From: Nymphaea colorata
Taxonomy: Eukaryota; Streptophyta; Magnoliopsida; Nymphaeales; Nymphaeaceae
NCBI RefSeq assembly: GCF_008831285.2
Contig: NC_045140.1
Coordinates: forward strand, 16,056,370-16,120,369
DNA length: 64,000 nt
Direction of reading: 5' to 3'
Shown: piece by piece, positions 13,889-25,800 of the stretch
How the letters are laid out: each line of letters starts with the position of its first letter
Position numbering within the stretch: the first letter of the stretch is position 1
Made by a program: the position numbers and the translations under genes
The notes under the pieces: model-generated
Told to the model about the DNA's origin: nothing
Databases searched by the model: none
Seen by the model: only the letters and a program-made list of their open reading frames with translations

Positions 13889-16495
13889 CACCAATCATGG
13901 ACTTCACCAAATCAAATCTTAAAAGTGGTCTTACCTTTATGTCCCCACAAAAGCAAGTCAATTTGGTGGCTTGGTGAGTCCGTGGTAGTCACATAGATGT
14001 TAACACAAACAACTCAAATGTGGCATGATGTGCCTTTTGATCGCAAGGGCGACAACAACTTTTTATCATTGGAATTTGGAAATACCAAGTTGAGACATCG
14101 TTTAGGGACATTTTGGCTGAAGGAGAAAGAGGGAGTCGTTTCCTACCATCTTCCCTTTTCCTCACTCATGAGGAAATTACCATTTTCATGGCAACTCAAA
14201 ATAAATGAGGAGAAGGAGCATCCACCTCCTTCCCTCATGAATAAGAAAGGTAAGATTGATAGGTTATTAAAACTTAAAGAACCAAATCAAAGACTTCATG
14301 TTAGTGCACCAGTTACGATAAACAAAGTAAAATCTATTCCTGCAACAAGAAGCGATAAAAAATAACAAGAATCTATGTTCAACCAAGCTTGAACTTGAAC
14401 AATGCCATCTAACACTTGTCCCACCAGTTACGAACTGAAAAAAGGGTCTTTCAAATCCCAATTGGAGAAATAATCTTTTATAGAAAATAACTTCAAATCG
14501 CAAAAGCACAAAACAGGAAAAAGCATAGATTGCTTCCACCAATCATGGACTTCACCAAATCAAATCTTAAAAGTGGTCTTACCTTTATGTCCCCACAAAA
14601 GCAAGTCAATTTGGTGGCTTGGTGAGTCCGTGGTAGTCACATAGATGTTAACACAAACAACTCAAATGTGGCATGATGTGCCTTTTGATCGCAAGGGCGA
14701 CAACAACTTTTTATCATTGGAATTTGGAAATACCAAGTTGAGACATCGTTTAGGGACATTTTGGCTGAAGGAGAAAGAGGGAGTCGTTTCCTACCATCTT
14801 CCCTTTTCCTCACTCATGAGGAAATTACCATTTTCATGGCAACTCAAAATAAATGAGGAGAAGGAGCATCCACCTCCTTCCCTCATGAATAAGAAAGGTA
14901 AGATTGATAGGTTATTAAAACTTAAAGAACCAAATCAAAGACTTCATGTTAGTGCACCAGTTACGATAAACAAAGTAAAATCTATTCCTGCAACAAGAAG
15001 CGATAAAAAATAACAAGAATCTATGTTCAACCAAGCTTGAACTTGAACAATGCCATCTAACACTTGTCCCACCAGTTACGAACTGAAAAAAGGGTCTTTC
15101 AAATCCCAATTGGAGAAATAATCTTATAGAAAATAACTTCAAATCGCAAAAGCACAAAACAGGAAAAAGCATAGATTGCTTCCACCAATCATGGACTTCA
15201 CCAAATCAAATCTTAAAAGTGGTCTTACCTTTATGTCCCCACAAAAGCAAGTCAATTTGGTGGCTTGGTGAGTCCGTGGTAGTCACATAGATGTTAACAC
15301 AAACAACTCAAATGTGGCATGATGTGCCTTTTGATCGCAAGGGCGACAACAACTTTTTATCATTGGAATTTGGAAATACCAAGTTGAGACATCGTTTAGG
15401 GACATTTTGGCTGAAGGAGAAAGAGGGAGTCGTTTCCTACCATCTTCCCTTTTCCTCACTCATGAGGAAATTACCATTTTCATGGCAACTCAAAATAAAT
15501 GAGGAGAAGGAGCATCCACCTCCTTCCCTCATGAATAAGAAAGGTAAGATTGATAGGTTATTAAAACTTAAAGAACCAAATCAAAGACTTCATGTTAGTG
15601 CACCAGTTACGATAAACAAAGTAAAATCTATTCCTGCAACAAGAAGCGATAAAAAATAACAAGAATCTATGTTCAACCAAGCTTGAACTTGAACAATGCC
15701 ATCTAACACTTGTCCCACCAGTTACGAACTGAAAAAAGGGTCTTTCAAATCCCAATTGGAGAAATAATCTTTTATAGAAAATAACTTCAAATCGCAAAAG
15801 CACAAAACAGGAAAAAGCATAGATTGCTTCCACCAATCATGGACTTCACCAAATCAAATCTTAAAAGTGGTCTTACCTTTATGTCCCCACAAAAGCAAGT
15901 CAATTTGGTGGCTTGGTGAGTCCGTGGTAGTCACATAGATGTTAACACAAACAACTCAAATGTGGCATGATGTGCCTTTTGATCGCAAGGGCGACAACAA
16001 CTTTTTATCATTGGAATTTGGAAATACCAAGTTGAGACATCGTTTAGGGACATTTTGGCTGAAGGAGAAAGAGGGAGTCGTTTCCTACCATCTTCCCTTT
16101 TCCTCACTCATGAGGAAATTACCATTTTCATGGCAACTCAAAATAAATGAGGAGAAGGAGCATCCACCTCCTTCCCTCATGAATAAGAAAGGTAAGATTG
16201 ATAGGTTATTAAAACTTAAAGAACCAAATCAAAGACTTCATGTTAGTGCACCAGTTACGATAAACAAAGTAAAATCTATTCCTGCAACAAGAAGCGATAA
16301 AAAATAACAAGAATCTATGTTCAACCAAGCTTGAACTTGAACAATGCCATCTAACACTTGTCCCACCAGTTACGAACTGAAAAAAGGGTCTTTCAAATCC
16401 CAATTGGAGAAATAATCTTATAGAAAATAACTTCAAATCGCAAAAGCACAAAACAGGAAAAAGCATAGATTGCTTCCACCAATCATGGACTTCAC
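13889..16495. repeat. 648/646-bp tandem array, four units plus a 20-bp stub
   Basis: Units start at CACCAAT, at 13889, 14537, 15183 and 15831, and a fifth is cut off at 16495. Lengths alternate 648, 646, 648, 646, because units 2 and 4 lack a TT in the run before ATAGAAAATAAC (compare 14469 and 15117). Each carries the same 122-codon plus-strand open frame, identical in all four. The unit matches the distal part of the duplicated segment (41190-42000 in copy C; 18680-19120 in copy B). I do not think the frame is a gene: it has no recognisable domain and repeats only because the DNA does. Confidence 0.93.
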
Positions 16496-19400
16496 CATGC
16501 TGCAAGGATATTTTAAAATCGAACGATGATGCAATCTTGCAATTGCACCCTCACTTCCCTTCAAATGTATTTCCATGTTTCTGTGATATCTTTGTTACAT
16601 TTGTGATGTGGCTCATATACTAAATGAACTTTTTTTCATGTGAAGGACATTTACTGAAACCAACACATCCACCAAAGTAATGAGTTGGGATCGACACTTC
16701 TGCGTGGTCTATTGAAAGGAAACGAAGGTTGGAGTCAACTAAGATCCTAGCCTGTACATCCAAAATGGGTTCAACGTGTTTGGATATTTGTCACTATTTC
16801 GGACTAGGGTGCAGACTACATACCAAATCCAGATCCCAATTAGTAGTCACCATATCTTTTATAGTTTGCCAGATCAGCCTAGATGGATCCATAATCAGCG
16901 GGTCGACTGTACTCAAGCCTGACCCACTAGAAAGTCTTGATTTCTCTAGAATGGAACCACATACTTACAAGGCCAGGGATGTACGCAGATCACGCTGTGT
17001 CCAACTTAAAATTTAGTTAGGTGCTGTAGCAAAATCATGAAGTTGTAAGAGGCGTATGCCTCAGTAAACTTTGAGGTGACCAAAAAATGAAAATAAAAAA
17101 CTAGTCCACTGAAATAACTAGCCAGCTAATATTGGCAGGGCGCAACAGCACAAGCCTCGTGAGAAAACGTGAAGCCCTGACGAGTTACGGGCATATTTCA
17201 GGAAATATCATCCGGGACCTTTTTCTCGCCCTACGTTTGATGGGGAGGATTTTTTTTTTTTAAACTTGAATTTTATTCCACCACCAAAAGAACTTTCCTC
17301 CCCATCAAACGTCCCCAAGCGATTTTAATTTCCGTAGTAAGAGGAAAGTAGCCGTTACGGTCTGATTCTTTACATCATGTGTTGTACGTCGTTATTACGC
17401 ATGCGTGGGTATGTGATCGTGCCCAAGGATTTTGAGAAAGGTCACAGGAAAAATGTGAAGGAACCGGACACAGATTTTATAAGTAGACAGAAACCTTCGA
17501 AGTTTCCGGGCAAAAGAGGTGGAGGAGAAGGCCTCTGCGGTTCTCACAGCTTGTACTAAGTTAGCAAAATATTTTGTAATGGGATATCTCTGTAACTAGA
17601 ACCTGTTTGCTTCTGCTGAAAAGAAGCACAGAAGAAAAAAAAAATTCATGCACATGGATTTATTAACCATCAATTTTTTGTACATGTTATACCTTATGTG
17701 TAGATATTTATGAAGTATATTACAATTTACATGTTACAAATCCATTTGAATATGAATCTCATAAGTCAGTATTTGTTCATTTGGTTGTTTTGAGTTGAAT
17801 CATGGAATAGATGGTTCATTGTTTAAATTGGATGAGTGGGATACTCATAATTGGTCTTGAAATATACTTGAAAAACGAATATCCCACTTATCCATAGAAA
17901 TCGTGAACTATAGATCCAATAACTCAAAATCAGACAACTATATCCACATTCAAATAAAATTTATAACATGCAATAGAATTCATAAATATGTATGCATGAA
18001 AAGAAGAACACATAGATATAGCATGCATAGAAAATGATAATTAATGAATAAATGTGCATGAAAAGCCATTGAAAACTCAATACATCGCACATGCACACGA
18101 AAGGAATCATTTTCATGGTTTTGGTAAATAACAAATGTAGAAACAAGTGGGATCAATTTTAGAATATGTTAGGATAACACCCAACAAATGTTGTTTTATG
18201 TGTTACCCAAACATAGAGACCAAGTTTCAAAAATTAATTCAAAAACCAAGTTTTAACATTTTACTGATTTTTGTAAAAAAACTTCTATTGAGGGTTTAGT
18301 TTATTTTTTTCCAAAATGATGCTCTTGGTCCAACCAAAGCACTTTCAAATGTTTTTGAGCATTTTCCAATTCCATAAAGCATCGTAAGGTACTCTATCAG
18401 GCTAGTACAGAGCATACCTTAAGGCTCAATGCAAAGAGTCACGATCCCCACCTTGCGATATCAGCACCTATGTGCCGCAGCCTATGATTAACAACATAGA
18501 TTGGGCCATTGAACATGGGCTCACCCAAGATTCCACCAATTGCATTTGGGTTTGACCAAGTACATCAAATTGCAAGCAATCTGGGTGTAAAATAAAACAT
18601 GTGTATCATCACACTTGACATGAGGTCAAGCAAATAGAGAATATACCAGAAAAATCCAACTAACCTGCTTCTTGCACCAATGATTGTCTTCACCAAATCA
18701 AATCTTAAAAGTGGTCTTACCTTTATGTCCCCACAAAAGCAAGTCAATTTGGTGGCTTGGTGAGTCCGTGGTAGTCACATAGATGTTAACACAAACAACT
18801 CAAATGTGGCATGATGTGCCTTTTGATCGCAAGGGCGACAACAACTTTTTATCATTGGAATTTGGAAATACCAAGTTGAGACATCGTTTAGGGACATTTT
18901 GGCTGAAGGAGAAAGAGGGAGTCGTTTCCTACCATCTTCCCTTTTCCTCACTCATGAGGAAATTACCATTTTCATGGCAACTCAAAATAAATGAGGAGAA
19001 GGAGCATCCACCTCCTTCCCTCATGAATAAGAAAGGTAAGACTGATAGGCTATTAAAACTTAAAGAACCAAATCAAAGACTTCATGTTAGTGCACCAGTT
19101 ACGATAAACATAGATTGCTTCCACCAATACCTGCTCGACAAATATGAACTACAGCATAATTATAGCCAATTTCTTGTGGTACTCAAAGAAACAAGTTTCT
19201 AACAAGATGGAAAAGCAGGACGGCCATAACTGTTATTCTGGTAGGATAATCACATTTAACCGATTCATATGGCAATCTGTCATGAGTTCAGTCAGGTACC
19301 GGCAATTTCAAACTTGAAACTACACATAGAACTAATACCTGCATGCATATGAGTGAGCCCGTGCATATGAAGCATCTTATAACGTAAAACACTTTTCTTC

Positions 19401-19970
19401 GAAATTATTTAGTCATATGTGAAACCCTAAAAAAACTGAACAAGAGTGTAGGTGAATAATGGAAGAGCATTTTTCTGCTTAAATCTGCAGTGTTGGCAGT
19501 GATGGAAGTACTTTTAGCAAAAAATATGTAACAGATGCAAAAATAAACAAAAAAATCCACTACAGAGAGCATCTCGGGTAACAAACAAGCTGAGCAAAGC
19601 CAAACACAGCACAATTCACCGAACAGCAGAAGAAACCGAACCCACCTTGACGCCCGAAATAAGACGGTATCTAAAAAACAAAATCAATTCTTTAATTCCT
19701 AGAACGCGCTCAAGTTCCTACCGAGCACAAGTTCCTACCGATACTGGGTTAAAGTAGGCAAAGACCAGCAAAACGAAGGAATAGAAGGTCCCACTCATCA
19801 ATGCCCTAACAGACAATAATTCATGTAAAACACAAACTAAAATCCGTACATAGTACATCTAGAAACCAAAAATAATCATTGGCAGGTACGAATTGGCAAA
19901 GAAAAATCGACGGTTTAATTGTAAAAAATCTGATGCATAACTAAAAACCCAAAACAACAAACGATTTTAA
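16496..19970. repeat. duplicated segment, copy B
   Basis: Near-identical to copy C from CATGCTGCAAGG onward (16496 versus 39011), to about 19970 versus 42929. Compared with C it lacks several blocks in its distal third, including most of the unit tail after ACGATAAACA (19109) and the exon-like stretch at 42066-42140. Short open frames inside, such as 16729-17016, are shared with C but show no domain. Confidence 0.88.
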
Positions 19971-22052
19971 CTAGATGGCCATGCATTGGTTGTGTCAATC
20001 AGTCAAGTCATATATAAAATTTCATCCAATTGACATTTTTAACTTGATGAAGGGGACGTTGTTTCATCAAGATCCATGAACAGTTCCTAAGTCACACGGG
20101 ACTGTTTACCCCCATGTTGTACGGGGTTCATCGTATCTTATGCGCTCATAAAGAGATGATCACACATAACATCCTAAAACAGATTAATATATAGAAATTT
20201 TCAAATTTGCCACGCAATGGTTGTGTAAATCTGTTAGTCATTTAGCTCAATTGCATCTAATTGACAATTTCAACTTTATGGAGGGGACGTTGCTTCATAA
20301 AGATCCTTGAGCAATTCCCAGGTCTCATGGGACTGCTTAACCCCTTGTTGGACGAGTTTCATCATATCTTTTGTGCTCATAATGAGACGATCACACATAA
20401 CATACTAAAACTGCAATTGCATCGATGCATCAAGTTGGCCATGCAATGGTTGTGTCAATCTGTTAGTCATTTATTTCAATTGCATCCAATTGATATTTTT
20501 AACTTGATGGATGGGACATTGCCTCATCAAGATCCTTGAGCAGTTCCCAGGTCTCACGGGACTGTTTCCTCTCTTGTGGTAGAGGGTTCATTGCATCTTT
20601 CGCGCTTATAATGAGATGATCACACATAAACTCTTAAAACTGACCATTATACCAATGCATCCTGTGGGAACCGGAAAGTGAGAGAGGTGTACACGCCAAT
20701 CGGTAGATAAAAATAAAAGAAAGGGACAGATTGAGATCAAGAGATCAAAGAGGAGATTGAACATTGATGGAGATAGAGAGAACGTACTAGAAAAGCAGGG
20801 AGAGAGAGAGATCAGGAAAACTCCTGCGAAGTAGGGAGCAATAGATAACAAAATGGGGAGAGATTAGATGAAAATAGGAAATTAGATTTCTTATAGAAAA
20901 AATTGCTCAACATAACATGCGCTTGTGGTCATGCAGATATTAGGAACGATACCCCAATCCATCAACCAGGAAACGTCGTTGTGCGATGAAATGTTGCCAC
21001 TGGCTGTGATGAGGTTTGAGGAGGTTGGCCCAGCAGAGGTTTGAGGAGGTCGGCCTCTTCTCAAAACCATCTCAAAAACTTGTCTCTCTCTATCTCTCCT
21101 GTCTCCAACAAAAATCTCGTGCGTAAGCCGTCATTGTACCAATGCATCAAGTTGGCCATGCAATGGTTGTGTCTATCAGTATGTCATTTATTAGAATTGC
21201 ATCTAATTGACAATTTCAACTTGATGGAGGGGACGTTGCTTCATCAAGATCCTTGAGCAATTCCCAGGTCTCATGGGACTGCTTAACCCCTTGTTGGACG
21301 AGTTTCATCATATCTTTTGTGCTCATAATGAGACGATCACACATAACATACTAAAACTGCAATTGCATCGATGCATCAAGTTGGCCATGCAATGGTTGTG
21401 TCAATCTGTTAGTCATTTATTTCAATTGCATCCAATTGATATTTTTAACTTGATGGATGGGACATTGCCTCATCAAGATCCTTGAGCAGTTCCCAAGTCT
21501 CACGGGACTGTTTCCTCTCTTGTGGTAGAGGGTTCATTGGGGACGTTGCTTCATCAAGATCCTTGAGCAATTCCCAGGTCTCATGGGACTGCTTAACCCC
21601 TTGTTGGACGAGTTTCATCATATCTTTTGTGCTCATAATGAGACGATCACACATAACATACTAAAACTGCAATTGCATCGATGCATCAAGTTGGCCATGC
21701 AATGGTTGTGTCAATCTGTTAGTCATTTATTTCAATTGCATCCAATTGATAATTTTAGCTTGATGGATGGGACATTGTTTCATCAAGATCCTTGAGCAGT
21801 TCCCAGGTCTCACGGGACTGTTTCCTCTCTTGTGGTAGAGGGTTCATTCCATCTTTTGCGCTTATAATGAGATGATCACACATAAACTCTTAAAACTGAC
21901 CATTATACCAATGCATCCTGTGGGAACCGGAAAGTGAGAGAGGTGTACACGCCAATCGGTAGATAAAAATAAAAGAAAGGGACAGATTGAGATCAAGAGA
22001 TCAAAGAGGAGATTGAACATTGATGGAGATAGAGAGAACGTACTAGAAAAGC

Positions 22053-22845
22053 CAATGTTATCACTGGCGTATCGTATCGCGTATCGGTCGGGCCGACCTA
22101 TACGCCGTATCGTAACGTATCGTAAATGTATCGTAACGTATCGTAAAATTAATTTTTAATTTGTAAAAAATATTAAAAAATTATAAAAAAATAGAAAAAA
22201 ATCAAAAAAAATTTAAATAAATTCGAAAAAACAAGAAAAAATCAAGAAAAATGTATTTAAAGGAACATTCATCATTCATGTATATGAAGTATGAACTATG
22301 AAGTATGAATATGAACAACACATTCCAAAATAAGAAATCAGACATTCAAAAATCAAATAACATACTAAGCAGCCGAAGAGTATTCGATTACATCACAATT
22401 CATAAGTTCAGAAGTCAAAACATACAGACATAGTTATCATCTTTCATGATCCAAAAAGCCCTCTTTCTCCAAGCTTTCCACTGTGCCCTCTACGAGAAAG
22501 AAAGCTATCTCACGGGCAAAACTTAAAGCAAATGAGGAAAATCTCTTCCTCCCACGTCTCTTGCAATGTTTAGAAACAAGAAGAGAGAGAGAGAGGAGCA
22601 TATCTTTTGAAATAAAATGAAAAAAAGGGGCCATCGGACCCTTTTGCCATTTTTCCCCCGTATCGTACGATACGGGGGTGTATCGACCGTATCGTACGAT
22701 ACAGTGCCCGTATCGTGCGATACGGGCGATACGTCTACGATACACCTCCGTATCGTGTATTGTAGGCGTGTCGTATCGTTTTTGTTGATACAGACGATAC
22801 GTATCGTACGATACGCGTCCGTATCGTACGATACGGATAACATTG
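22053..22845. mobile_element. hAT-like non-autonomous element inserted in the satellite
   Basis: The 793-bp element starts CAATGTTATC and ends GATAACATTG, a perfect 10-bp terminal inverted repeat. It is flanked by perfect 8-bp direct repeats AGAAAAGC (22045-22052 and 22846-22853). Uninterrupted monomers have a single AGAAAAGC at this spot. An 8-bp duplication is the hallmark of the hAT superfamily. The subterminal regions are packed with GTATCG repeats, and the exact palindrome GTATCGTACGATAC occurs four times near the right end. The centre is very A-rich. There is no transposase; the minus-strand frame 22437-22745 has no domain I recognise. Confidence 0.9.
22655..22834. repeat. cluster of perfect GTATCGTACGATAC palindromes
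   Basis: Exact copies lie at 22660-22673, 22689-22702, 22801-22814 and 22821-22834. The first is extended by five C's and five G's into a 24-bp perfect palindrome (22655-22678). A fifth near-copy with one changed base lies at ~22707-22727. These are subterminal repeats of the hAT-like element, the usual place for transposase binding sites. Confidence 0.85.
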
Positions 22846-25800
22846 AGAAAAGCAAGGAGAGAGAGAGATCAGGAAAACTCCTGCGAAGTAGGGAGCGATA
22901 GACAACAAAATGGCGAGAGATTAGATGAAAATAGGAAATTAGATTTCTTATAGAAAAAATTGCTCAACTTAACATGCGCTTGTGGTCATGCAGATATTAG
23001 GAACGACACCCCAATCCATCAACCAGGAAACGTCGTTGTGCCATGAAATGTTGCCACTGGCGTGGATGAGGTTTGAGGAGGTTGGTCTCTTCTCAAAACC
23101 ATCTCAAAAACTTGTCTCTCTCTATCTCTCCTGTCTCCTCCAACAATCTCGTGCGTAAGCCGTCATTGTACCAATGCATCAGGTTGGCCATGCAATGGTT
23201 GTGTCTATCAGTATGCCATTTATTAGAATTGCATCTAATTGACAATTTCAACTTGATGGAGGGGACGTTGCTTCATCAAGATCCTTGAGCAATTCCCAGG
23301 TCTCATGGGACTGCTTAACCCCTTGTTGGACGAGTTTCATCATATCTTTTGTGCTCATAATGAGACGATCACACATAACATACTAAAACTGCAATTGCAT
23401 CGATGCATCAAGTTGGCCATGCAATGGTTGTGTCAATCTGTTAGTCATTTATTTCAATTGCATCAAATTGATATTTTTAACTTGATGGATGGGACATTGC
23501 CTCATCAAGATCCTTGAGCAGTTCCCAGGTCTCACAGGACTGTTTCCTCTCTTGTGGTAGAGGGTTCATTGCATCTTTCGCGCTTATAATGAGATGATCA
23601 CACATAAACTCTTAAAACTGACCATTATACCAATGCATCCAGTGGGAACCGGAAAGTGAGAGAGGTGTACACGCCAATCGGTAGATAAAAATAAAGAAAG
23701 GGACAGATTGAGATGAAGAGATCAAAGAGGAGATTGAACATTGATGGAGATAGAGAGAACGTACTAGAAAAGCAGGGAGAGAGAGAGATCAGGAAAACTC
23801 CTGCGAAGTAGGGAGCAATAGATAACAAAATGGGGAGAGATTAGATGAAAATAGGAAATTAGATTTCTTATAGAAAAAATTGCTCAACATAACATGCGCT
23901 TGTGGTCATGCAGATATTAGGAACGATACCCCAATCCATCAACCAGGAAACGTCGTTGTGCGATGAAATGTTGCCACTGGCGGTGATGAGGTTTGAGGAG
24001 GTTGGCCCAGCAGAGGTTTGAGGAGGTCGGCCTCTTCTCAAAACCATCTCAAAAACTTGTCCCTCTCTATCTTTCCTGTCTCCAACAAAAATCTCGTGCG
24101 TAAGCCGTCATTGTACCAATGCATCAAGTTGGCCATGCAATGGTTGTGTCTATCAGTATGTCATTTATTAGAATTGCATCTAATTGACAATTTCAACTTG
24201 ATGGAGGGGACGTTGCTTCATCAAGATCCTTGAGCAATTCCCAGGTCTCATGGGACTGCTTAACCCCTTGTTGGACGAGTTTCATCATATCTTTTGTGCT
24301 CATAATGAGACGATCACACATAACATACTAAAACTGCAATTGCATCGATGCATCAAGTTGGCCATGCAATGGTTGTGTCAATCTGTTAGTCATTTATTTC
24401 AATTGCATCCAATTGATATTTTTAACTTGATGGATGGGACATTGCCTCATCAAGATCCTTGAGCAGTTCCCAAGTCTCACGGGACTGTTTCCTCTCTTGT
24501 GGTAGAGGGTTCATTGCATCTTTTGCGCTTATAATGAAATGATCACACATAAACTCTTAAAACTGACCATGATACCAATGCATCCAGTGGGAACCGGAAA
24601 GTGAGAGAGGTGTGCAGGCCAATCGGTAGATAAAAATAAAGAAAGGAACAGATTGAGAACAAGAGATCAAAGAGGAGATTGAACATTGATGGAGATAGAG
24701 AGAACGTACTAGAAAAGCAGGGAGATAGAGAGATCAGGAAAACTCTTGCGAAGTAGGGAGCAATAGATAACAAAATGGGGAGAGATTAGATGAAAATAGG
24801 AAATTAGATTTCTTATAGAAAAAATTGCTCAACATAACATGCGCTTGTGGTCATGCAGATATTAGGAACGATTCCCCAATCCATGAACCAGGAAACGTCG
24901 TTGTTCGATGAAATGTTGCCACTGGCGGGGATGAGGTTTGAGGAGGTTGGTCTCTTCTCAAAACCATCTCAAAAACTTGTCTCTCTCTATCTCTCCTGTC
25001 TCCTCCAAAAATCTCGTGCGTAAGCCGTCATTGTACCAATGCATCAGGTTGGCCATCCAATGGTTGTGTCTATCAGTATGTCATTTATTAGAATTGCATC
25101 TAATTGACAATTTCAACTTGATGGAGGGGACGTTGATTCATCAAGATCCTTGAGCAATTCCCAGGTCTCATGGGACTGCTTAACCCCTTGTTCGACGAGT
25201 TTCATCATATCTTTTGTGCTCATAATGAGACGATCACACATAACATACTAAAACTGCAATTGCATCGATGCATCAAGTTGGCCATGCAATGGTTGGGTCA
25301 ATCTGTTAGTCATTTATTTCAATTGCATCCAATTGATATTTTTAACTTGATGGATGGGACATTGCCTCATCAAGATCCTTGAGCAGTTCCCAGGTCTCAC
25401 GGGACTGTTTCCTCTCTTGTGGTAGAGGGTTCATTGGGGACGTTGCTTCATCAAGATCCTTGAGCAATTCCCAGGTCTCATGGGACTGCTTAACCCCTTG
25501 TTGGACGAGTTTCATCATATCTTTTGTGCTCATAATGAGACGATCACACATAACATACTAAAACTGCAATTGCATCGATGCATCAAGTTGGCCATGCAAT
25601 GGTTGTGTCAATCTGTTAGTCATTTATTTCAATTGCATCCAATTGATAATTTTAGCTTGATGGATGGGACATTGTTTCATCAAGATCCTTGAGAAGTTCC
25701 CAGGTCTCACGGGACTGTTTCCTCTCTTGTGGTAGAGGGTTCATTGCATCTTTTGCGCTTATAATGAGATGATCACACATAAACTCTTAAAACTGACCAT

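Noticed and set aside
13997-16307. Four identical 122-codon plus-strand frames as a gene family
   Set aside because: They repeat only because the 648-bp DNA unit repeats. There is no domain, and the single-copy versions at 18783 and 41316 diverge in frame and length.
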